Shown here: positions 1-10,866 of the stretch, in pieces
Position numbering within the stretch: position 1 is the first letter of the stretch
Layout of the letters: each line of letters opens with the position of its first letter
NCBI GenBank assembly: GCA_036852015.1
Contig: JAANDG010000050.1
Coordinates: 1 to 64,000, forward strand
Source: Pelodera strongyloides
Lineage: Eukaryota > Nematoda > Chromadorea > Rhabditida > Rhabditidae
DNA length: 64,000 nt
Reading direction: 5' to 3'
The notes under the pieces: generated by a model
Database searches by the model: none
The model's input: only the letters and a program-made list of their open reading frames with translations
What the model was told of the DNA's origin: nothing
Translations under genes and position numbers: made by a program

Positions 1-285
1 CTAAAGCGAAGTCCGACTCTGGGCGGTCCTAGTTTCCGCCCCGGGTCGAAAAATTTGAAAAAGGCGTGGGAGTTGGATCGGCAAAACCACTGTTTGGATT
101 GGAGTTGGGTCGGCAAACCAATGTTTGGAGTCGGCACCACCACGGTTTGGAGTTGGCCCATAATTTGTACAGAAGCGTAGCCCATAAATTACACTACATA
201 ACGGGAAATGTTTATTGCGAATAACATATATATGACTAAACATTCAAATTTGACGGAGTTTTAGCGAATCTTCCTTTAGTATTAG

Positions 286-3200
286 TATCAGGCAGCAGAA
301 TGCATCTTTGATGTTGTGAACTTCCATGGAGCTGGCCCCAGTGTCTAAATGTATTAAATTAAAAGTAAATGAAAGTATTATACTTCTGCGTCATTCTGCT
401 AAGATTACAAACTATTAGTAACATATACTTCTACGGCTGAGTCTATCTATAGTGACTGATGGGAACCCTATTCTTACGACATCATAAACTTACTTTATCG
501 TGTTTCCTTCCGTTTGTTTGCTTGCTTGAACGCAGCACCAGTAAGTGAAGCAATGGTACCTGTGATAGCAATAAGTTAATAGAGGAAATAATAAAGGAAG
601 TATAAACAAATTAGAAAGAAACCAGAAAGTGCAGGACTTCAAAAAAAATTGAAAAAATAATCGTGAAAAATGCGATGTGCATGCGGAAGGGCTGCAAGCG
701 CGCCAGTTGGGTCGGACTTGGGTCAAACTTGGGTTAGTTTGGCTGGCATGCGTTCACTGCTGCTGTCTACTGTACTGATACACTATTTGTACTGCTAAAG
801 GGTCGGCACTGCAAATTTCAGTCATATTTAGCGTCGGCGGTGGGGTCGAAAGCCACAATTTGGGCGCGCATTGGGTCGCAGATTAACAGAGTGCTTATTT
901 CACTTCAGGCGAACCGCTGGCTAACCTTTGTGGCCAGTTTTCGGACCGTAACTTCATCACGAAAGCAAGCAGTGTGCTGACAGTCAGGTATGTTTATCTG
1001 TTTATTATCAATTGAGCTGCTGAGTTCTGCTAATTCCTGATTATTCTCAATAATATGTAATGAAATAGTTATATGACATAAACGAGGTGTACCACTGTTT
1101 CATGTTATATTCGCGTACACATGTTTAGAAAGTTACGGTATATTTATTTTTTGCATGCCTGACTTTTTAAAGCTAAATACCGGCCGGTTTTTGAAACACA
1201 TCGAGTAGACCATCATTCTTATGCAGCGTATGCAAATGAACATAAATTGGAATAAAAAATCGAGGTAATTTCGAGCAAATTAGCATAAATACGTAAGAAT
1301 TCGGTTGTCCACGATGCGTTTCAAAAACCGACAGGCATTTCGCTTTAAGGTTCTTCTCGGACAATTCGGTCCAAAAATCTGGGTTTGAACTTGAATGGAC
1401 TAAGGAACTAGACGAGTGTGGCACTGGGGAACACTTTTGTGAACACATTTGCGAGAATATGGTGGGAGGGTTCAGGTTCGTCGTATCTTCTTTTTTTCTG
1501 ACCCTGGAGGGCACAAAAAGGAATTGGCTGAAACCACGTTCCATATCGCTTTAAACTGAAATTCGTTGTTTTTATTATTCACACCGCTTGCCATAGTCGC
1601 TCGAAGAAAGTGTACCGCTCACGGCGCTCACTCTGACTACATCGTTTTGGCTTAACGTGTCTAATCGAAAAAGGATATCACGATAGACGAATGTAGCTCG
1701 CAAATTACTGAGGAACTCTAGCCCTGAATCCATGTTTCAGATGCACTTGCAATATCGGATACAGCCTGAGGCCCGATGGTCGATCCTGCGAAAGTCAGTT
1801 ATTATTTGTCTTTCCTAACGGTGGTCAAAGTAATAATTTACTAGTTTTGGGGTTAATTTTATCATTTTTAGAACGGTAGATTCGTAGATTTGGTTGTGGG
1901 TTGTGGCGCAGATAGCTTCTGGTTCTAGGATTTAGATTTAGATTTAGGGATGGACTCAGTAGTAATCTAGATTATAGCCTTTATATACCATTTTCTGACT
2001 GAATGTGGTGTATCTGTGGATCCACGTATCGTAGAAAGATAATCACTAGGTATTTTATATTTTATTCGAATTGCAAACAAGTATTCCAGGCACGTGTGGT
2101 GGCTACCTCAAGGCATCAGAGGGTCATATTTCCACTCCGAATTATCCAGAAAACTATCCTTCACTCAAAAATTGTATATGGGAAATTGAAGCATCGAGCG
2201 GGTATCAAGTAAGTAGTTTAGCGAAATATGGACCTTTGCATTAGTATTTTATAGCGTAGGATCGAAAGGGCGCAGTATGCGTTTGGTCGTTGGTAACGTA
2301 TGGCTTTTTGTAATCATTGCGCTCCAAATATGCGTTAATTAAGAGCTTATGTTACTTGTTTCACACTCACACATCACACTGCATAATTGACTATTTTTAT
2401 CGTTTGTTAGGGATCAATATAACCAGAAAAATTTCAGATTTTCTTAAACTTTACCCACTTCAATATTGAAGGAATGAAAACGGAATGTGCCTACGATTAT
2501 GTAAAAATCGATGATAAACATAAATTGTGTGGTGAATACGGTAGGTTGCCATCCTGTGGTTGGTTGGAAATAGATACGGTAATGGGTTTACGTTAGGTTT
2601 GCTTTTGAGGTTCCCTGTTCCCTAATTTTGTAATTGGGGTTAGTTGATAAAGTTATTGTTGAGTACCGAGGAGAACTGGTAAATAGTTTAGTAGTCTAGT
2701 TCACGGTGAGCCGTACTGCTCATAGCAGTATGTTATGGCAGTTTACATTTTTTTTAGCAGAACCGATAATCTTCACGTCGGAGACAAATCGTGTCCGATT
2801 GGAATTTGTGTCCGATTCTTCAGTGGAAAGGAGCGGGTTTTCGCTGTCGTTTTTGGCTGATTTGGATGAGTGCCAATACGCGAATGCTGGATGTGAACAT
2901 GTGTGCGAGAATAGAATTGGTATGTAGGTAATCTGTAGATCAAGCAACACTTTGAGAGAACAAGGGTGTAGAGGGGTTGAGAGAGAGAGAGAGAGAGAAA
3001 GAGAGGGGAGGGAGAGAGAGAGAGGGAGAAACCGAGAGAAAGAGAGAGAGAATCGGGAGAGAAACAAAAAGTAATTACAGGATCCTACAAATGCAGCTGC
3101 AATAATGGTTACGTCCTCTCAGAAGACGGTCACAATTGCAAGGAGGGCGGATGTTTCTTTGAGCTCAATGAGCATTCTGGTATGCCACATTTTTATATGA

Positions 3201-5325
3201 AAGCTTATCAACTGCTTAGACCATTGTGGGAGACGGCCCAGTGACGGCCCGGTGGTCTAAGGCGCTGTCAGGGCAGGCACGGCGGATTGCCGGTTCGACT
3301 CCTAGCCCGAACAGTTCCAAGCACCTCATTACATCTACATTTAAAGCATTTTTATGGAGATCAAACTATGATTTACATGGGCCTGTTTTTTTTAGGTGAC
3401 ATTGCTTCTCCAAATTACCCGCAAGAATATCCAAAGACTGAAAATTGTACCTGGCACATTTTGACCACTCCCGGACACAGAATTGCACTGGTTTGTTGGT
3501 TTATTTACTTTCACTTTCGAGTTTTACACATTTAAATAACCATAATTTTTAGGCAAGGTACGAAAATTAGCCATTAAAATTAAAAAAAAGGACGTAGTAT
3601 GCAAGAGAACACAAAAAAACATTTCAGGCTTTTACCGCGTTCGAGCTAGAGGAACACTCGCAGTGCAATTACGATAAATTACTGTTGTATGATGGAGGTG
3701 GGAAAATTGAGTAATTGAAATTTATTTTATCTTAAAACCCTATAAGTACGGGGGCAGCTGTTTGTCCCTTTAAAAAAATTCCTTTCGGGGAGTGTGTCCT
3801 TTAAAAATAAGCTTTTTTTAAATTAAATTGGATCTCAGGAAACGCCACGGCCCCTGTTCTTGCAATGCACTGTGGTGTGAACCTGCCGTCTAACTCTATA
3901 TCATCCACAAATCAAATGTTTATTTTATTCGCTTCTGATTCGTCAGTTAGTAGAAGAGGATTCCACGCGACTTATACGTCAGGTAATCTAATTTTCCTTT
4001 ATAATTTTTTGGCTGCGCTTGGCAGAAATTAGCCGACCTGTCCGGCACATGTATGTCGTGCATTTTGTCAGATCATATAGTTTGTAGGTTTGTATTCTGC
4101 TTCTCTCATTGCACAATAAAACCCACCAGTCACCAGTCTGTTTCCGGGAGCTCGATCCTTTTTGCAAGGTCCTCTATCTCTATGAAAATTCGGAATCTGA
4201 GAAAATAGTGCTGAATTTTGACCTTTCTTTCTAGAATGTGGTGGTGTCCTATTTGCTGACACAACTTCCGGATACATTTATTCGCATTCCACTTACAGTG
4301 ATAACAGTTATCCACAAGAATTGGACTGTCAGTGGAAAATTATGGCGAAACACGGACGGAGTGTGAAATTACAGGTGAGCCAACTAGCTAATGTTTAAAT
4401 GTTTATTAGACTCTTAGAAAGAGCGCAACGACTTCTTTTCTAGAAAGAGCGCAGCGCCTGATCCTTATTTTTTCATCCGCACATTACCCTTCGAGAATTT
4501 GGCGAAAGTCTGGCTCCACATCCACACTCCCCATCCTCCCGTCGAAATTTGTCAATTTTTGAGCAATGCCGCACCACCCGGTATTATTAGAAATACTATT
4601 CTAAAGTGTACCATTTCCACCGTATTCCAGTTTAATTCATTCAATCTGGAACCGGATGCTGGATGTCAATACGATTACGTGGACGTTTTTGACGGAGACG
4701 AAATGGACACTGAAAAACTATTCGGACGATACTGCGGGGATACGGTAACTAAATTGCCTTTCTTTTGTGTACTGTAGAATAAGTTTCTTCAAACTATAAT
4801 GGGCGGAGGAAGCGTGTTGTAGAAGCGTATGTATAATTTGGACAAGATTCTTGACCTTGCGGGACTCGAACCCGCAACGTGTTGCTCAACATTCAGGCGC
4901 TTTACCAATTGGCCATTGATCATATTAGTTTCAGATCCCTACCACGATTACATCCACGGGCAACTCTCTCCTTCTCGTTTTGCATTCCGATAACAGTGTG
5001 GAGGAAAAGGTGCGTATCGTTATTTTTTAATATACATTGAAGTAAATGATTATGATATCATTGCGGACCTGCTTGTGCTTTATATACGAAGTTAACCAAC
5101 TAATTATGCTCAGGCTCATTTAAAATTATTATCCGGCTAAACTGGCTCTGATGCTTTCAAGACGGTCGAGTAATTGTTCGGCATGGGTCATGGAATTTGT
5201 TTTCAATTATATTTATTTAGGGTTTCGTCGCCGAGTACCTGGAGAGTGGGCGTGGTCTTCTTGTACCTTCTGGAAAAGTGCCAACTAGAACTACGGATTT
5301 TGACACTTTAAATAGAGAAGGATGA
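286..5325 (+). CDS. Tolloid/BMP1-like protein, C-terminal CUB/EGF half (5' end off window)
   Basis: Probable secreted astacin-type metalloprotease related to tolloid/BMP1 (nematode NAS-39 type); only the C-terminal interaction modules are in the window. Exons: about 286-340 (weak), 909-987, 1350-1475, 1741-1793, 2090-2208, 2438-2540, 2761-2919, 3081-3179, 3396-3490, 3628-3697, 3839-3982, 4235-4374, 4631-4744, 4935-5009, 5221-5325. Phase is kept at every junction from 909 to the TGA. Order: end of a CUB (NLCGQF), calcium-binding EGF ([17 protein letters not shown]), CUB, second EGF ([18 protein letters not shown]), then two CUBs ([25 protein letters not shown]). This is the tolloid order CUB2-EGF1-CUB3-EGF2-CUB4-CUB5, so astacin and CUB1 should lie to the left. 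CUB residues are typical (NYPENYP, YDYV, LCGEYG). The catalytic domain itself is not visible. Introns hold a transposon, a GA microsatellite and tRNA-like sequences. Confidence 0.88.
1167..1348. mobile_element. CCGGCCGG-type TTAA MITE, copy 1
   Basis: Ends TTAAAGCTAAATACCGGCCG and CATTTCGCTTTAA; internal ATGCAAATGAACATAAATT. Its last base is the A of the AG acceptor for the tolloid exon at 1350. Confidence 0.9.
2977..3063. repeat. GA-rich microsatellite
   Basis: Imperfect (GA)n in a tolloid intron. A similar GA-rich stretch is at 37668-37770 in the last intron of the MFSD8-like gene. Confidence 0.95.
3240..3312 (+). repeat. tRNA-Leu-like sequence, SINE head or pseudo-tRNA
   Basis: GGTGGTCTAAGGCGC (A box) and CCGGTTCGACTCC (B box) at tRNA spacing in a tolloid intron. 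I could not close a clean cloverleaf, so it is more likely SINE-derived than a working tRNA. Confidence 0.55.
4853..4925 (-). repeat. tRNA-like sequence, probably degenerate
   Basis: Minus strand: GCCAATTGGTAAAGCGCC (D arm/A box) and GCGGGTTCGAGTCCCGC (T arm, fully paired). The anticodon stem does not pair and the acceptor stem pairs poorly, so probably a pseudo-tRNA or SINE remnant. Confidence 0.55.
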
Positions 5326-5944
5326 TTTTTTTATGTCATCTGGTTACTGAATGGTATGAATATCATATTAACTTCCACATATTGTAGACTTGTTTCCTAG
5401 AAAAATTACGCAATTTTGTGTGGAAAGAGTTTAACCTATGAGTCACTGGTTCCTTGAAAATATGGCTATTTTGTGGCGCATTTCATGTGACTTATTTTTG
5501 CTGCGCAGTGGTCTTAAATGAGTTAGGTTCTTTTTCTTTTTACTTATTGCAATACAAATTTTATTTTATTTTATTTATTTTAATTTTAGATTTTAATTTT
5601 AGACCGTAATCTCATCATGTTCTCTTTCATTTCTTTTTTATGTGTACGTTGAGCAAATAAATTGTGCGACTTTATTGATCTTTCTCCTTTTCTTAATAAA
5701 ATGATTTCTTGGTTTTCAGCCAAAAGACTTGTATCACTAACACTGTCTAACATGTGATTTCCTGTTAACATTTCGTTAGCAGCAAGAAATTGAGACATTC
5801 TTCATATTTTCTTTTTTTTTCAGCTCATGTTTTCCCAAGATTAAAATTTATTATACGAGCACTTTAGCACGGCCTGTATTTTGAATCACGAAGATTACGC
5901 GAGAATATAATATTTTGCATGTTACATGTTGTAGGATGATACCC
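5326..5944. other. Intergenic, tolloid 3' flank
   Basis: AT-rich with (TTTA) tracts near 5560-5590. No coding exon seen. Confidence 0.6.
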
Positions 5945-6138
5945 CCGCTACTTTTGCCCTTTCACGTACCAACCAGTTTTTCAAACGCATCGTGGACAAC
6001 TGAATTCTTACGTACTTATGCAAATTTGCTCGAATTTAGCTCGATTTTTTTATTCTAATTTATGATCATTTACATATGCAGCATAAGAAAGGTTATATAC
6101 TCGATGCGTTTCAAAAACCGGCCACTATTTCTCTTTAA
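5945..6138. mobile_element. CCGGCCGG-type MITE, copy 2, left end decayed
   Basis: Right end AAAAACCGGCCACTATTTCT then CTTTAA; the left end is recognisable only as CAGTTTTTCAAACGCATCG. Just upstream of PLCXD copy 1. Confidence 0.75.
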
Positions 6139-6219
6139 GTTATGGAAGGCTGAACATTATACTTTTTCAGATATGTTCTTGTGACGTACTAAGTTCAGCT
6201 TCAATATCTAACATTAATA

Positions 6220-9200
6220 ATGGGGGAGCACTGGATGAGAGATTTGCCGGAATATCTCACAAATGTTCCACTACTAATGCTCGCAATTCCAGGTAACTTA
6301 ATTTTGTGTTTAAAGCGAAATACTGGCCGGTTTTTGAAACGCATCTGGTACACCAGCATTCTTCTGCAGCTTATGCAAATGAACATAAATTAGAATAAAA
6401 AATCGAGTAAATTATCATAAATACGTAAGGACTCAGTGGTCCACGATGCGTTTCAAAAACCGGCCGGTATTTCGCTTTAACCTTTATTTTTCGCATGTTG
6501 CTTAGGTGCTTTTAAACATGTGCGTGTTTCTGAATTTATTTATTATTAAGATTAAAAGGTTTAGGAATAATCTTTGTAGCTCGTCGAAACGTGTGCGGCG
6601 CTTCTATGGCGCAAACATGGTCCTTTTTCGAAACCCGCCGCGTGGCCATAATAGGCCATAATTGCGCTGTATTATAGGGGCGAATCCCATCTAGAGCACG
6701 CAATACAGCGCAGTTTAGATTTCTCGGTGTTTTCCAAAAAAAATTTCTAAATATTTTTATTTTCAGGCAGCCATGATTCGGGTGCAACAGATGAATTGTC
6801 CCCCTATTATCCCATAGCCAACGACGAGAAGAACAATCGCTTTTTGAATATTGTTGGGAAATCTACATGTGTGTTTTTGTATTTTCGATACTTTTCTTGT
6901 TCTTACATAAGGACCCAAGAGTGGCCAAAACTCCCATTTAAAGGGTGAGGTCCACCTTAAATTGTGTCTGTTTTTTTTGTTTCTTTATTTTCTATAAGGG
7001 ATAATAAAAACTACTTTTTGTATTCCAAATTTTTATTATCCCTTATAGAAAAAAAACAAGAAAAAAAACAGACACACTTTAAGGTGAACCGATCCCTTTA
7101 ATACGAACGGCGTACCGTTTTAAACTTTAAAGTGGGTAGGAGGTAGGATCGAGATCGAGGTCAACGTAATTACTTAATTGATGGAATTCAGATGTGCGTA
7201 AAATTGTCCGAAGGTGGGCAATTACTCAACACTCTGATGCATTAGCACAGTGCCTGATGGGAGTACGGTACTTTGATCTACGGTGAATAGTTTCATATTT
7301 TTATTAATTATTGTTTAGTGATTAGTTAGACGGTTAAGGGGGGGGGGGTGAAGTTTTAGTTGGTACTTCGAATATTTTTAGCGCCTTTTACTCACAACCA
7401 TCGTGTAAAATAATGCAACAAATTGTATTAGTTTGTTTGTTTGTTTGTGACATGCGCGCTACGCTCCCAGCTTTTGTTTCTGCAAGGACGAAATCTCCGT
7501 AGCCAACGATTACAGAGTCACGTTATATTTTTCAGGGTATCTCGGCCTGCATTGAATTGTGATCTGCAGGGCTTTCGATTAATTCACGCGTTATATGGGC
7601 CCACGTTACGCAAATTTTTGGAAGATATTAACAGTGGGTATTTATTTTGAAGTATTCTAGTATTGGAGTGTCTAAAATTACGGTATATTGATTTGTCCGT
7701 TTTTCATTAAATACCTTTTTTTTAGATTTTCTCAGTGAGCATCCGAAGGAGGTAATAATTCTTGATATTAACCATTTATTCGATGTCGACCTTGAAACAC
7801 ATACGATTTTACAACAGGAAATTGTATCAATTTTTGGGCAAGGCAGGATTCAGAGGTGAGCTTAACTGCGCAGTTTTTACTTTCAAGCCGATTTTTTTTT
7901 TATTGTTTGCACTTTAGTTTGTTTAGTCGTTCAGTTTGGTCCTGTTAGTTGAGGCCAGCTGACAAATGACAACTGACAACACATTGTTCTTTTATAGTCA
8001 AATATAAAATATGTTCTTTTATAGTCAAATTCAAAGTGTAAGCCGTCAACATCTTTGTTCTTTTACTTTAGCCGTGTTTCTCTCAATGAACTTACGCTAT
8101 CGTCGATGTGGGAAACGGGAAAACAATTACTCGTTTTGAGCTGTTTTGAGGTTTGGTTTCTTTTAAATTTAGATTCAGTACCGTCCGTGCTGTTGACTAA
8201 TTACTCACATTTTACTTGTCATATGGCATCTACTGTAATTGTGCGGCTCTAAAGCGAAATACCGGCCGGTTTTTGAAACGCATCGTGGACAATTGAATTC
8301 TTACGTAATTGTGCTAATTTGCTCGAATTTAGCTAGATTTATTCCAATTTTATGCTCATTTGCATAAGCTGCACACGAATGCTGGTGTTCTTGGTGCGCT
8401 TTAAAGGGTCAGGCCCATTTCAACTGACCCCTATTTCTGATGATTCCATCTGATTCTCCATGTCAAATATAGTAGGATGCAATATTTTTCTAATTTTCAA
8501 GCGCAAAATTCACACACTATTCAGCAATTTACCGTGGGCAGTCATACCCAACTATGAACTATCTATCGCAGTTGGCACGCCCATTCGCGCTGATTGGCCA
8601 AAATCGCAATTGCCACGCCCAATAGAGCATATTGCCCAATTAGCGCGAAGGGGCGTGGCAACTGCGATAGAAAGTTGGGTATGACTGGCAGTAGTAAATT
8701 GATGAATACTGCGTGATTTTTGCGCTTGAAAATTAGGAAAATACCAGACGGCTGCGCCGCCTGAGGCGACCTTCTAGTACATTTTTATTTCATACATACG
8801 TGAAACGTGGATTCAAAAGTGATTCAAAAAATTAGCATATGCTAAAATCCTCGCTTTATTGCTTCTTTTGTTGCTCTAGATTGCATGTTCTTTGTATTTT
8901 AATCGAAGTACTTTGAGCGCCGCGGACGCGCCCGAACGATATACCACACACATTCCATATATGCAGCCTTTTTTGGACTTTTGTGAGAGGGGCGCTCGGG
9001 ATGTGAGATGGATCAGTGCATGGGAACATGAACTACTGAACCAATCCTACTTCCTGAGCGTAACGCACATCATCCAAACACACAATCACTCAAACAAACA
9101 AACAAACAAACAAAGCTCCCAACTTTATATAATAAGATCGTACCCTACTATATTTGATATGGAGAATCAGATGGAATCATCAAAAATAGGGGTCATTTGA

Positions 9201-10217
9201 AATGGGCCTGACCCTTTAAATATATGCGCCTAAAATAAGCGTGTGCATTGACAAGAAGCTGAAATTATTATTGATTGCTTTTTAGAATTACTACGGTGAC
9301 CTGTTCTTCCGATGTTGTGACACAATCGATGCCCCTTATTATGAAACGAATGATCTACAGTATTTGATTAAAAAGATGGACTACTGCCAAACTCATGTTG
9401 GTTTTCGATGCTTGACCATAAAGTTTATTGAGCAGAGATGAAATATGATAAAAGTGGTGTTTCATTACTCACTCCTTTCTACTAAAGTTTATTTACTTAT
9501 TTATTAAATAACGCCACAGGGTATGCATCACAATGAAATGATGAAAAGAAAGTAGTATATAACTCGTCGTGTTTCGTTGATTAGCAAACAGGTGATTTGA
9601 TAATAAAACAATGGAAATCAAGCGTAATGTATAGGTAATGATGGTGTCAGGCATTTCAAGTTGCGAACTAATCGATTCGTCTAATTGTAATGTTTTTTTA
9701 ATTGCGAGAATGCGTTGTGAATTGGTATGTGTTCCTTGCACATTTGTATTTTTGCTTTATATAATTCCAGCTCCGACCCCTGTGGATTCGACGATTTTAC
9801 GTTACGCAGGGGATTTGCACAGCTACAATGAAGGATATCGGTGCGTTCTTAGATATTTAAATGAATAAATGAATACTTATTAGTGCGCAGTGTTTCTCAA
9901 AAGAAATTTAAAAATGCCTTTGCTTCGTTATTTCTCTGTGTTCAGCTCGGCATCCGCTTTCCTCTCTGGAACATCAATTATCACTACGTACTTCTGCCCG
10001 TGTTATTGAATGGCTTCTACAGTACCCCTTCCCTGAACTAATTAATATCGTACTTATTGATTTTATCACCGAGGATTACTGTAGGGACATTGTTGGAGTG
10101 AATTATAGGAAACACTCCTATCCGAGCATTTCTATTGGTGAATCGAAACTGGTTAAATATATTGAAACACTAGCCGAGTGCGATAACTCGTCGAAGAGTA
10201 GAGCAGAAGAAAATTAA
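6220..10217 (+). CDS. PI-PLC X-domain (PLCXD-like) protein, copy 1
   Basis: Phosphatidylinositol-specific phospholipase C X-domain protein of the short PLCXD type (no PH, Y or C2 domain). Exons: 6220-6292, 6767-6868, 7192-7282, 7536-7633, 7726-7855, 8072-8150, 9286-9396, 9771-9840, 9946-10217; 341 residues, phase kept throughout. Landmarks: LAIPGSHDSG with the first catalytic His, GVRYFDLR, then FRLIHALYG with the second His; later VIILDINH, WETGKQLLV, RRFYVTQG and VIEWLLQYPFPELINIVLID match the C-terminal PLCXD pattern. The start ATG is the only in-frame choice near HWMRDLPEYL; a splice acceptor lies 23 nt upstream. A polyadenylation signal AATAAA is at 10398. Exon 8 must be read as LRPLWIRRFYVTQG; a longer open frame across it is a false lead. 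Next gene is its tandem paralogue. Likely lipid hydrolysis, substrate unknown. Confidence 0.9.
6309..6480. mobile_element. CCGGCCGG-type MITE, copy 3
   Basis: Intact: TTAAAGCGAAATACTGGCCG to GGTATTTCGCTTTAA, in intron 1 of PLCXD copy 1. About 172 bp with inverted ends of about 35 bp. Confidence 0.92.
6938..7101. mobile_element. TTAA foldback element, small
   Basis: TTAAAGGGTGAGGTCCACC to the complementary end GATCCCTTTAA; arms pair through ACAAGAAAAAAAACAGACAC. In intron 2 of PLCXD copy 1. Confidence 0.85.
8248..8404. mobile_element. CCGGCCGG-type MITE, copy 4
   Basis: Left end CTAAAGCGAAATACCGGCCG, right end GGTGCGCTTTAA; it shares its right TTAA with the next foldback element. Confidence 0.8.
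8401..9219. mobile_element. TTAA foldback element, 819 bp
   Basis: TTAAAGGGTCAGGCCCATTT at left, AAATGGGCCTGACCCTTTAA at right; arms pair through GATGATTCCATCTGATTCTC. A second inverted pair (TATCGCAGTTGGCACGCCC and GGGCGTGGCAACTGCGATA) lies at 8565-8670. In intron 6 of PLCXD copy 1. Confidence 0.85.
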
Positions 10218-10866
10218 CTACAGATTTTATTGTGTTGTATTATTGTGTGAAAATTATGTCACAATTTAGAATTATCATTCCATATTACGATATTGATACG
10301 TGTAGCTTTATACTTCTGTGATTTGTTATGTGATCATATTATGCAAGCACTCTTATTTAATACTATGTATACGATAGGAATGTAAGAATGTATGGAAAAT
10401 AAAGTGTATCAGATCATAGGTTTCCTATTTCGTGGCATGCATTTATGTATGCGGCAGCAATCCATGCTGTGAAATTCAATCCCGTGGATCGACAACTCAA
10501 AAAAAATGCGATCATACCTTATTCGCACCAAAATTAATAATAAAAAACTCGGAAATTACTCGGATTATTCAATGATGATGATCGATTTTTTCTACTACTT
10601 TGAGCGTGTTTTAGCTACTGCTTGTAAACCATGAATGTGCCTTGCTTGTTCAATAAAAATGAATGTTGAAACGCTTACTGTATTTTATGATATTGTTGCA
10701 AACAAATACACATTAACATAACACAATAATCTGAATGGCATGCAAATATTGACAATCTATTTCTTTTTCATTTACTCATACCGATTTTTATTGAAATTTA
10801 GTTTGGTAGAAGAGAAAAAGAGAGCGATAGATTTTTCGTGTAAACTTCTTCATTTTAGCTCCATAA
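10218..10866. other. Intergenic between the two PLCXD genes
   Basis: AATAAA at 10398 ends copy 1. No further gene or clear repeat seen up to the copy 2 ATG. Confidence 0.6.

Noticed and set aside
4853..4925. Functional tRNA gene on the minus strand
   Set aside because: The T arm pairs, but the anticodon stem does not and the acceptor stem is weak.
9638..9868. Plus-strand open frame reading APTPVDSTILRYAGD across PLCXD copy 1 exon 8
   Set aside because: It first looked like a PLCXD C-terminus, but phase fails on both sides. The other frame (LRPLWIRRFYVTQG) joins both neighbours in phase and matches copy 2.
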